This document shows, in pieces, positions 1 through 7,778 of a DNA stretch of 14,476 nt. A program made the position numbers and the translations under genes. Where the stretch lies: contig JAFGIE010000041.1 of assembly GCA_016929775.1 (NCBI GenBank), positions 1 through 14,476 of the forward strand, given 5' to 3'. Positions within the stretch are counted from its first letter, which is position 1. Each line of letters begins with the position of its first letter. The DNA comes from Anaerolineae bacterium. GTDB lineage: Bacteria > Chloroflexota > Anaerolineae > JAFGEY01. Below the pieces are notes generated by a model. That model did no database searches, was not told the DNA's origin, and was given only the letters and a program-made list of their open reading frames with translations.

Positions 1-15
1 CGCTAACTACTAGAT

Positions 16-44
16 AGTATACGACACCTTGCCCTGCCTGTCAA
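16..44 (-). promoter_or_regulatory. Divergent sigma70-type promoter leaving the window leftwards
   Basis: Read on the minus strand, the consensus -35 hexamer TTGACA (44-39) is followed after exactly 17 nt by TATACT (21-16), a 5/6 match to the -10 consensus. Transcription would start near position 9 and run off the left edge, so the gene it serves is not visible. Its -35 lies 8 nt from the -35 of the plus-strand promoter, making a back-to-back pair. Based on sequence match only. Confidence 0.6.
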
Positions 45-52
45 GATCCATC

Positions 53-81
53 TAGACAAAGGGCCGTAAAACGCATATAAT
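53..81 (+). promoter_or_regulatory. Sigma70-type promoter of the CHAT locus
   Basis: TAGACA (53-58, 5/6 match to the -35 consensus) is separated by 17 nt from a perfect TATAAT (76-81). The expected transcription start is around 88, giving a leader of about 40 nt before the ATG at 129. No comparable promoter is visible ahead of the three following genes, so this one probably drives the whole set at 129-7773. Confidence 0.7.
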
Positions 82-128
82 GATAATAGGGTAATGTCGC
101 GTTCCATCGTTCTGCAAAGGAGGGCACC

Positions 129-1355
129 ATGTCACCCGACGAGACCACCCTGGCTGAACTCCGCCAGCAAGCCTATGCCGCACAGGCGAACGTCGACCGG
201 CTGCGGCGCGAGGTCTACCAGCAGTACGACCCCTCGGCATCGCAAACCCTGCTCGACGAGCTTGCTGCCGCCGAGGACCAGTTGACGGCGATCGAGGCCC
301 AGATTGGCGCCGCCAGCGCCGAGGACCCCAACAGCGGCTTGATCCTCGAGTCGCGGCGCGGCGCGGCGCGCCGTGGGCGGCGCACGACTGGGCTCGAGGC
401 GACGGTCCACCTGCGCATGGCTCAGGTCCCGACCTCCTACTACCACCTGCTCCAGGCGGACCAGGACCCGCTCATCTCGTGCAAGGTGACCGCCACCGAC
501 GACAGCCAAGCCGAGATCCGGCGCGTCCGCGTCAGCTCGTACATCGAGGGCTATTCCGCGGCGGCAGTCAACACCTTTGAGGTCGCGCGACGGCACACCC
601 ACACCTTTGACCAGCTCCCCGTCCTCTTTGCCGACCGGGTCGCGACCCTGACCGAACTGACCCGCGCCTCGCTCAACATCAAGGTCGAGGATCTCGACAG
701 CGACAAGGTCGAGATCCACGAAACGCACCCGATCTGGCTCCTGGCGCGCACCACAGCCCCGCTCAGCGTGCGCGATCCCCAGAGCGGGCAGTGGCGCGAC
801 ATGATGCGCTACTTTGGGGCCTTTGTCACCCCCAACGCCCCCAGCCTGATGCGCTTCTTGCGCACCGGCGCCCAGCACCATCCGCAGGGCCGCTTGGTCG
901 GCTACCAGGGCGACGAGAGCGGGGTCACGTCCCAGGTCAAGGCGCTCTTTGACGCGCTCAAAGCCGAGGGCAACATCACCTACGTCAACTCCTTGATCGA
1001 CTTTAGCCCCGAGCAAGGCTTTGCCAGCCAACGCGTCCGCCTGCCGCGCGAGAGCCTAGAGACGCACCAGGCCAACTGCATCGACGGCACCGTCCTCTTT
1101 GCCAGCCTCCTGGAGGGCATCTCGCTCAACCCGGCGATCGTGATCGTCCCCGGGCACGCCTTTCTCGCCTGGGAGACCTGGCGCGACAGCGGCAAGTGGA
1201 AGTACGTCGAGACGACCATGATCGGCACGCACGGGTTCGAGCAAGCCTGCACCTCCGCGGAGGGGACCGCAGCCCACTATTGCGCACGCAAGCAGCTCAA
1301 GATGTACCCGCTGAACGAATTGCGCGCCACGCACGGCATCATGCCCATGGAGTGA
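129..1355 (+). CDS. Coiled-coil protein with C-terminal transglutaminase-like domain
   Basis: I do not recognise a named family for this 408-residue protein, but its parts can be described. Residues 5-60 are rich in Leu, Ala, Glu and Gln with heptad-like spacing and probably form a coiled coil. Residues 61-90 are a basic, Arg-rich linker. Residues 90-300 are a mixed alpha/beta region I cannot assign. Residues 300-375 look like a transglutaminase-like (papain-fold) core: C317 in the motif NCIDG at a helix start, H343 in PGHAFLAWE, and E361 in YVETT, at the position of the usual third catalytic residue (normally Asp). That arrangement suggests a cysteine peptidase or related acyl-transfer enzyme; activity is inferred. 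No signal peptide or membrane segment is seen, so it is probably cytoplasmic. The start is fixed by AAAGGAGGG at 116-124, 4 nt upstream. It is the first gene behind the promoter at 53-81, followed by two CHAT peptidase genes. Confidence 0.75.
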   Translation: MSPDETTLAELRQQAYAAQANVDRLRREVYQQYDPSASQTLLDELAAAEDQLTAIEAQIGAASAEDPNSGLILESRRGAARRGRRTTGLEATVHLRMAQVPTSYYHLLQADQDPLISCKVTATDDSQAEIRRVRVSSYIEGYSAAAVNTFEVARRHTHTFDQLPVLFADRVATLTELTRASLNIKVEDLDSDKVEIHETHPIWLLARTTAPLSVRDPQSGQWRDMMRYFGAFVTPNAPSLMRFLRTGAQHHPQGRLVGYQGDESGVTSQVKALFDALKAEGNITYVNSLIDFSPEQGFASQRVRLPRESLETHQANCIDGTVLFASLLEGISLNPAIVIVPGHAFLAWETWRDSGKWKYVETTMIGTHGFEQACTSAEGTAAHYCARKQLKMYPLNELRATHGIMPME

Positions 1356-1377
1356 GCGGCGGACGTTCGGCCTGCGC

Positions 1378-1407
1378 GGCGGGGGCGCCGATCCAACCGC
1401 CCCCGCC
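1378..1407 (+). other. Strong GC hairpin between genes 1 and 2
   Basis: The 83-nt gap between the first two genes holds a perfect inverted repeat. GGCGGGGGCG (1378-1387) pairs with CGCCCCCGCC (1398-1407) across a 10-nt loop. No T-run follows, so it is not a classical intrinsic terminator. It could stabilise the upstream message, cause partial attenuation or set the ratio of the two proteins. The structure is visible in the sequence; the role is inferred. Confidence 0.5.
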
Positions 1408-1438
1408 CGACCCGGGCGAAACCCCCTAGGAGGCAGGG

Positions 1439-3358
1439 ATGATCCGCGTATACGAGATCCAGGATCAGCTGTTCGTCGTGCTCCGCGCCAACCTGCCCGC
1501 CGACCAGGCGTACGCGTTGGTCGAGGACGACGAGCTGTCGCACGTGATCGTCCATCGCGTCGATGCGACGTCGCGCTACTACCTGCTCACGATCGAGGAG
1601 GCGCTGCCCCGCCTGCGCGCCGCAGCGCCCACACAGACCGTCGCCGCAGCGCTCGATCTCGACGGGCGCGCGCCTGACCCGGTCCTCGACCCCTACGCCG
1701 ACGCAGAGACGGCGCCCGACCGGGCGGTCGTGGTCGACGGCAGGCACGTGACCGGTTACCTCGACGCTGGCGCCGCCTTCCCCGCCGGCTTCGAGATCGC
1801 CAAGGGCGCCGGCGGGGCGCCGAGCGCGCCGATCTCGTCCTTCCTGCCGGGCGTCAGCCGCGACATCCCGCCCGGCGAAGCACAGCCCGTCGCGCGCGCG
1901 ATGGTCACCGCATTCCCCGAGCGCGTCTGCTTGGGAGACCAGGCTGACCTCAAAGCTTGGCTCTCCGCTGCGGTCGAGGCGGGCGGCGCGCCCCTTGCCG
2001 CGCCCCTCGGCGCCGAGATCGCGATCATCGTCGAGCCCGTCCGCGGCTTCCGCCTGGCGGGGCCTGGCAAGGGCGTGCTGCAGATCACGTCCGCGCCAGA
2101 GACCCTGCCCCTGCGCTTCACGCTCGACGCGACCGACCTGGGCGACGGCAGGGTCGACGTCTACGCTTACCAGGGCGTGCAGCCCCTGGGCAAGACCTCG
2201 ATCGGGGCCACAGTCGTCGCCGCGCACGAGGCGGTCGATCCGACGCCCGAACGGCAGGCCCGTCCCCTCCCTGCGGTCGGCGCCCAACAGCCCGACCTGG
2301 CGCTGTACATCCACCAGCACCTGCGCGGGCCACATCCCGAGTTCACAATGGAGCTGTTCTCGCTCGACGCGTCGCTCACGCAGCCTTCGGGCGTCTTTGG
2401 CCCCGTGCCCTTTACGCGCGATCCGGAGGCCTACTTTCAGGACTTTTTCCAAGAGATCGAGGAGGAGCCCCTCGACTTGGCGGGCGATCGCGAGGTAGCC
2501 GCCTACCACCTCGAATCCAAGGGCTACCACCTCTTTGAGACCCTCTTTCCGCCCGACCTGAGGGTGCTGCTCTGGTCCCTGCGAGGGCGGATCCAGAGCG
2601 TGCAGATCGTCTCCGGCGAGCCGTGGATCCCGTGGGAGATGTGCAAGCTGTTCAGCGAGGGCCCGCCCTACGAAGCAGGCCCCTACCTGTGCGAGGCCTT
2701 TGCCGTGACGCGCTGGAAGGCGGACACGAACCCACAGCCCGCGCTCACGCTCAACAACGTGGCGCTCGTCGTGCCCGAGGACTCGGGCCTGGCGTACGCG
2801 CCCGTCGAGCGCGACTACCTGCTCTCCCTCGCTGGCGGCGGGCGGCAGGTGAGCCGCATCCCCGCGCGCGTGCCCGACGTGATCCGCGCCATGCGATCGG
2901 GCGCGTACGACGGCTGGCACTTTACCGGGCACGGGCGGTACCGCGAAGGGGACGATCCCAACCTCTCTGCGCTAGAGCTGGAAGCGTACAAGCGCCTCAC
3001 GCCCGAGAACCTGAGTGGCCCAACCAAGAACCTGGGCTTGGCCCATCCGCTCGTCTTTCTCAACGCCTGCAACGTGGGGCGGCGCGCCATGTCGCTCACC
3101 GACATCGGCGGCTGGGCCGACAAGTTCCTGTGGGCGGGCGCCGGGGCCTTTGTCGGCGCCCACTGGTCGATCGACGACCGGATCGCGTGCGACTTTACCA
3201 AGGCGCTCTACCAGCGCATGCTGGCGCACGGCATGCCGATCGGCGAAGCGGTGCGCCAGAGCCGCCTCGAGATGCGCGACGCCCACCCCGGCGACCCGAC
3301 CTGGCTGGCGTACACCGTCTTTGCCGACCCCTTGGCCCACGTCGCCCCGCCCTCCTAG
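1439..3358 (+). CDS. CHAT-domain caspase-like peptidase with N-terminal regulatory region
   Basis: This 639-residue protein ends in a CHAT domain, the caspase/separase-related clan CD peptidase fold. The catalytic dyad is visible as H498 in WHFTGHG and C544 in FLNACNVG, each after a hydrophobic strand as the family requires. The IPWEM motif near residue 400 is typical of the start of CHAT domains. Residues 1-115 resemble two CBS-like segments (a YYLLTIEEAL strand-helix, then APDRAVVVDGRHVTGYLD), which could bind a nucleotide; this reading is tentative. Residues about 140-275 are Pro/Gly-rich and beta-rich and may be an Ig-like sandwich. No signal peptide or membrane helix is seen. SD sequence TAGGAGG (1427-1433) lies 5 nt before the ATG. 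CHAT peptidases usually cleave a specific partner on activation; a neighbouring product is the obvious candidate substrate, but the sequence does not show which. Confidence 0.85.
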   Translation: MIRVYEIQDQLFVVLRANLPADQAYALVEDDELSHVIVHRVDATSRYYLLTIEEALPRLRAAAPTQTVAAALDLDGRAPDPVLDPYADAETAPDRAVVVDGRHVTGYLDAGAAFPAGFEIAKGAGGAPSAPISSFLPGVSRDIPPGEAQPVARAMVTAFPERVCLGDQADLKAWLSAAVEAGGAPLAAPLGAEIAIIVEPVRGFRLAGPGKGVLQITSAPETLPLRFTLDATDLGDGRVDVYAYQGVQPLGKTSIGATVVAAHEAVDPTPERQARPLPAVGAQQPDLALYIHQHLRGPHPEFTMELFSLDASLTQPSGVFGPVPFTRDPEAYFQDFFQEIEEEPLDLAGDREVAAYHLESKGYHLFETLFPPDLRVLLWSLRGRIQSVQIVSGEPWIPWEMCKLFSEGPPYEAGPYLCEAFAVTRWKADTNPQPALTLNNVALVVPEDSGLAYAPVERDYLLSLAGGGRQVSRIPARVPDVIRAMRSGAYDGWHFTGHGRYREGDDPNLSALELEAYKRLTPENLSGPTKNLGLAHPLVFLNACNVGRRAMSLTDIGGWADKFLWAGAGAFVGAHWSIDDRIACDFTKALYQRMLAHGMPIGEAVRQSRLEMRDAHPGDPTWLAYTVFADPLAHVAPPS

Positions 3359-3392
3359 CGCCATTTGCCGTTCGCCGCGACCGTTCGCGATC

Positions 3393-3436
3393 GCCCCGGT
3401 CCGGTCCCCACGCCGCCGTGAGAGCCGGACAGGGGC
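3393..3436 (+). other. Hairpin between the CHAT peptidase and membrane protein genes
   Basis: GCCCC-G-GTCCGG (3393-3404) can pair with CCGGAC-A-GGGGC (3425-3436), giving an 11-bp stem with one G/A mismatch and a 20-nt loop. It occupies most of the 117-nt gap and ends about 28 nt before the SD of the next gene. No T-run follows. Like the hairpin at 1378-1407, it may tune expression within the operon or protect an mRNA end; this is inference. Confidence 0.35.
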
Positions 3437-3475
3437 GGAGCAGCTCTGCGCCGCAGCGCAGGAGAGGAGGAAGCA

Positions 3476-4501
3476 ATGGACAAGCGTCACGCCTGGATAT
3501 CCGCCATCCTCACCCTCTTGGCCCTCGACATCGTCTATGGCGTTGGCACTACTTTCTTCACCGTCGAGCTTGAACGCCTGATCGAGCGTACCATCACGCC
3601 GCGCATCGCCGGCAGCGAGAATGTCGCCGAGATAAACCGCGAGATCTATGCCGGGATCGACCGCTTCATGGTCTCCCGCCACATCCGCGTGATCGGCTAC
3701 GCATGCCTGGCCCTACTCGTCATCCTAGCCCTGATCGGGCTGATCGCTGGCAAGCGCGTGCTCGCCTCGCTTGGCAGCATCGGCCTTATCCTGCCCATTT
3801 ATGCCTACTTTATCATGCACATGTCCTTCCTTGCGGGGCTGGGGATCCTCACGGCCCTGTGGACGCCCTTCTGGGGCGATCTGGTCAAGCTAGGTGACAT
3901 CGCCTACCTGCCCTACATGGTCATCGTCTATCCGCTCTCCCTCGCCGGCATGGATGCGCGTCAGTTTGTGGCTGGCCTCTTTGTCAGCCTGGGGCTGCTC
4001 GTGTTTGTCTTTGGCGTGCTCGCCTGGTTCTATGCGCGCTTTCGCGGTAAGAGCACTGCGAACTTTTGGATCTACCGCTTCACGCGCCACCCCCAATACC
4101 TGGGCTGGATCCTGTGGAGCTATGGGCTCATGCTTCGCGTCGCCATACGCCGCGACACCGTGCTCCAACCCGTCAACCGGGGCGCCAGCCTGCCGTGGGT
4201 GATCTCGACCCTGATCATCCTCTGCATTGCGCTCTCTGAAGAGATCCGCATGCAACGCGAACACGGCGACACGTACCAAGCCTACAGCAGCCAGACGCCC
4301 TTCATGTTCCCCCTCCCCTCTGCTCTGGCGCGCGCCATTGCCTTCCCGTTCCAGCGCATCGTCGGTCGCGAGCGCCCGTGCAGTGGGCTGGACCTGGTGT
4401 GGGTCTTTGGGATCTATCTCGCCATCGTGGCGCTCTTTTCGCTGCCCTTTGTCCTGCTCGATTGGCCCCCGGGCAGGGGCTGGGCGACTTGGCCCTTCTG
4501 A
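3476..4501 (+). CDS. Polytopic membrane protein with ICMT/PEMT-like methyltransferase domain
   Basis: This 341-residue integral membrane protein has about seven or eight hydrophobic segments, roughly residues 6-24, 68-88, 94-130, 140-158, 165-188, 208-222, 240-256 and 305-325. The C-terminal half carries the signature of the isoprenylcysteine carboxyl methyltransferase / phospholipid methyltransferase superfamily: RHPQYLG (R204-H205-P206) followed by SEEIRMQREHG..Y..Y (E255-E256 onward). In that superfamily these elements bind S-adenosylmethionine at the membrane face. The substrate cannot be told from sequence; lipid, prenyl-cysteine or a small molecule are all possible. The N-terminal helical region of about 160 residues is additional to the compact methyltransferase core. 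SD GAGGAGG (3464-3470) lies 5 nt before the ATG. The gene is followed after only 10 nt by the CpXC-TPR-CHAT gene, so the two are probably translationally coupled. Confidence 0.75.
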   Translation: MDKRHAWISAILTLLALDIVYGVGTTFFTVELERLIERTITPRIAGSENVAEINREIYAGIDRFMVSRHIRVIGYACLALLVILALIGLIAGKRVLASLGSIGLILPIYAYFIMHMSFLAGLGILTALWTPFWGDLVKLGDIAYLPYMVIVYPLSLAGMDARQFVAGLFVSLGLLVFVFGVLAWFYARFRGKSTANFWIYRFTRHPQYLGWILWSYGLMLRVAIRRDTVLQPVNRGASLPWVISTLIILCIALSEEIRMQREHGDTYQAYSSQTPFMFPLPSALARAIAFPFQRIVGRERPCSGLDLVWVFGIYLAIVALFSLPFVLLDWPPGRGWATWPF

Positions 4502-4511
4502 GAGGCGCCCC

Positions 4512-7500
4512 ATGCCGCTGCGAAACAAGGTCACCTGCCCGGACTGCGGGCAGGACTTTTACGCCGAGTTCTGGCAGTTCATCGACCTGGGCCAAGAGCC
4601 GGACCTGCGCGCGCGCCTCCTGGACGGCGAGATCAACCTCCCTACCTGCCCGCACTGCGGCGCCTTGCATTTCGTTGACACGGGGCTGATCGTCCACGAC
4701 CCCACCCTACGCCGCCTGATCCTGTTCGCCCCTTCCACCTCCGGTCGCCCCGACCCGGCGCAGGTCGCCGCCATGCGCAACACGATCCCGGTCCGTTTCC
4801 CGGGGCGGCTCAGACGCTACCAGCGCCAGCCGATCGCGATTGGGGACTGGAACTCGCTGCTCGTCCTGCTCGCCGAGGGCGCCTCGAGGCGGCAGGAGGA
4901 GGCCAAGTGGGAGGCCCTCGTCGAGGCGATCTTGGCCCTCGGCAGCGGACCGACGTGGGAGGCCAAGCACGACGCCGTGCACGCCCACCCCGAGCTGCTC
5001 AGCCCGCTCGCCGCCGCGCAGCTGGCATGGTGGATCGCGCGCGCGCAAGAGGAGGGCCAAGCGGCATACGTGCGGCAGTTCACGCTGCTCCAGATGGTCC
5101 TCGCGCGCTGCCGTGCGATCGGCGTCGACGCCGCGTTTGCCGCCTTTGCGCGCGACATGCCGGTCACCACGGACGCCGACGGGACGCCGGTGGCCGAGAT
5201 CCCGTTGGACACACTGGAGGAGACGCGTCTCGACGAGCTGCAGCGCCTGGAGGAGGCGGCGGTACACGACCCGTCGCTGCTGCCCGACCTGATCGCGCTC
5301 TACGAGCAGGCGCTCGAATGGCCCACCATCGCCCAGGATCCCGAGCTGCGCGCCGCCGTGTACCTGGGCATCGGCACTGCGTACCACAACCTCCCCGGCG
5401 GGAACGTGGTGCACCAGCTGCGCGCCGCGATCGCAGCCCTCGGTCACGCACTCGCCACCTACACCTTTGAGGCCGATCCCGAGCGCTATGCCACCGCACA
5501 GAACGAGCTGGGGCTGATCTACCTCGACCTGCCGACGTACGACCAGGCAGAAAACCTGCAGCGCGCTATCGCCTGCTTCAAGGAGGCGTTGCGCTACCGC
5601 AGCGTCGAGACCGGCGCGTACGACTATGCCGGCACGTGCAACAACCTGGGCATGGCCCTCACCCGGCTCCAGGGGCCAGAGGAGCAGGCGCATCTCGCCC
5701 GTGCGGTCGCGCTCTTTGAGGAGGCGCTGCGCATCTACACCCCCCAGGAGACGCCTGACGAGTACGCCAAGGTCTGCAACAACCTGGGCACGGCGTACGA
5801 CGACCTCGCCGTCACGGATCCCGGCTATCTCGAGCGGGCGGTCGCCTGCTACCGGCGCGCGCTCGACGCGTGGACGGCGCTCGGCGCGCCCCCTTGGCTG
5901 TGCGCGACCGTCCGGGTCAACCTCGGCAACGCCTACGCCGCCCAGGCGGACGCCGGCTTGGGGCCGGCAAACGCAGCGCGGCAGGCTGAGGCGTGCTACG
6001 CCGCCGCCCTGCGCGACCTCGACCCCGAGACCCAACCCCGGCAGGTCGCGTGGGCGCACGAGGGCCTGGCTCATCTCCGCGCGGCGCGCCACGATCGGGC
6101 GTGCGCGCACTTGCGCCAGGCGCTCGATCTGCTCTCCCCCAACACCTTCCCCACCGATCAGCGCCGCATCGCGCGCGCCCTGGGCGATCGCTGCCTCGCG
6201 GCGCACGAGTGGGACGCCGCAGCCACAGCCTACCGGGAGGGCATCGTCGCCCACGAGACGCTCTATACCATCGCCGCGACCGACGCCAGCCGCCATCGCG
6301 AGCAGAGCCAGGCCTTCGGCCTGTTCCACAGCCGCGCCTACGCGTTGGCGCGGCAGGGATACCTTGCCGAGGCGGTGGCACAGCTCGAGGCGGGGCGCGC
6401 CCAGACCCTGGCGGAGGCCCTCGCGCGCGACACGGCTTCGCTCGCCGGGCTCGCCCTTGCACTGCGCGCAGACTTTGTGCGCGCACGCGATCGCCTGGGC
6501 GCGCTGCAGGCCCGGGCGCGCGGCGCAGAACCCTCCGCCGCCCTCTCGTCCGAGCTGCGCGCCGCGCGGCAGGAGCTGTCCCAGATCGTGGCGCAGATCC
6601 GCGAACGCAACTCTGCGTTCATGGCGCCGCCCCTCTCCCTCGACGAGATCGCCGCCGGTCCCGACCTGCCGCTGGTCTACCTGATCACAGCTGCCCCGGG
6701 CAGCCTCGCCCTGATCGTGCCGCCCCAGGCGGAGGCGCTGCCGCCCGACTGCGCTCTGTGGCTCGACGCCTTCCGCGAGGCGGACCTGGAGGGCCTGCTC
6801 TGGCAGCGCAGCGCCGGGATCGCCGTCACCGGCGGCTTGCTGCTCGGGCAGATCGGCGGCGACCGCCAGATCCTGGACGCGGCGATCGATCGCGCGCTGC
6901 CCCTCCTCGAGGAGCGCCTCGTCGGCCCACTTGTGGCGCGCCTGCGTGCGCGGGGCTACGACGGGGCGGTGCTCGTCCCAGGCGGCAGGCTGGCGCTGCT
7001 TCCCCTCCACGCCCCCGCCCTGGAGCACGCGACCCTGTCCTATGCGCCCTCTGCCCGCGCGCTCCCCGGTCCTGCTGGGCGTGGCCAACCCCCTCCCCAG
7101 CCCCCAACCCCTGCCCTTTGCCCGTACCGAGGTCGAAGCGATCGCCCAGCTCTTCCCGGGGGCGGGGCGTCGCGTCCTCGCGGGCAAAGCGGCAACGCGC
7201 GCCGGCGTCCTCGCCGCCCTCCCGGGCGCCACGCACCTTCACTTCTCGTGTCACGGTGCCTTTGAACTCGATGCCCCGCTCGACGCCGCGCTCTCCCTCG
7301 CCGGCAAAGAGCGGCTCACCCTGCGTGACCTGCTCGATGGCGGCTTGGACCTGGGCGCAGCGCGGCTTGCGGTCCTCTCCGCCTGCCAGACCGGGATCGC
7401 CGACATGTTCCACGTGCCCGACGAAGCGATCGGGCTGCCCGCCGGCTTTCTCCAGGCGGGTGTGCCCGGCGTGATCGGCACGCTGTGGCCCGTCGTCGAG

Positions 7501-7773
7501 ATCTCGACGACGCTCCTGCTCGAGCGGTTCTACCGCTGCCACCTCGTAGACGGGTTGGCCCCAGCGGTCGCCCTGAACCACGCCCAGCGCTGGCTGCGCG
7601 ACGCCACGGTGACCGATCTGGGCCTCGTGGCGCGCTACGAGCGCCACCTCGCCGGTCCGGGACGCAACGACGCGAACGCGCTGCGCACGCTGCGCTACGC
7701 CCGCGCCCACCCCGCCGGCCGGCCCTTTGCCCATCCCTACTACTGGGCTGCGTTCACCTACACCGGCGTCTGA
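4512..7773 (+). CDS. CpXC zinc ribbon-TPR-CHAT peptidase, frame-shifted within the CHAT domain
   Basis: Read across one frameshift, this encodes about 1086 residues. The N-terminus has two Cys pairs, C9/C12 (CPDC) and C46/C49 (CPHC), matching the CpXC family zinc-ribbon-like domain. Residues about 250-620 contain tetratricopeptide repeats, with recurring NNLG-A, RA-A-(F/Y)-EAL patterns. Residues about 640-710 form a charged coiled-coil linker. The CHAT domain follows: LVPGGRLALLPLHAPAL, then H914 in LHFSCHG and C958 in VLSACQTG (numbers after frame correction). The start at 4512 is supported by AGAGG (4501-4505), which overlaps the upstream stop codon; in-frame codons back to 4227 overlap the upstream gene and are not used. 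In the frame as given, translation ends at 7265 with a 917-residue product lacking both catalytic residues. TPRs probably bind a partner that controls the peptidase. This is an assembly error, a recent pseudogene or a recoded gene. Confidence 0.8.
7041..7080 (+). other. Frameshift site inside the CHAT coding region
   Basis: Up to the codons for SYAPSARAL (ending at 7064) the protein reads in the frame of the start at 4512. From 7066 the family sequence continues one frame over as PVLLGVANP. Removing one C from the CCCC run at 7064-7067 restores a continuous reading frame to the stop at 7771-7773. From memory, CHAT proteins usually have some 10-15 more residues between SYAPSA-AL and the next strand, so a deletion of 2 + 3n bases is an alternative to a one-base insertion. 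Confidence 0.75.
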
Positions 7774-7778
7774 CTCAC

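Noticed and set aside
6..18. ACTA-N5-TAGT inverted repeat as an operator at the left edge
   Set aside because: The arms are only 4 bp with a mismatched centre, which is expected by chance in AT-rich DNA. It does overlap the leftward -10 region, but that is weak support.
1277..2932. Long open frame on the minus strand opposite the first CHAT gene (551 codons)
   Set aside because: It is antisense to a clear CHAT protein in high-GC DNA. Its translation is Arg/Gly-rich without domains, and it overlaps the upstream gene. The same applies to the 841-codon frame opposite the TPR-CHAT gene.
4227..4511. Upstream in-frame extension of the CpXC-TPR-CHAT gene
   Set aside because: It overlaps 275 nt of the membrane protein gene in another frame and has no protein-like character. 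The ATG at 4512 has an SD and begins directly at the zinc ribbon.
129..7773. Type III-E CRISPR (Craspase) TPR-CHAT partner
   Set aside because: No gRAMP/Cas7-11 gene or CRISPR array is in the window. The CHAT proteins carry CpXC and CBS/Ig-like regions instead.
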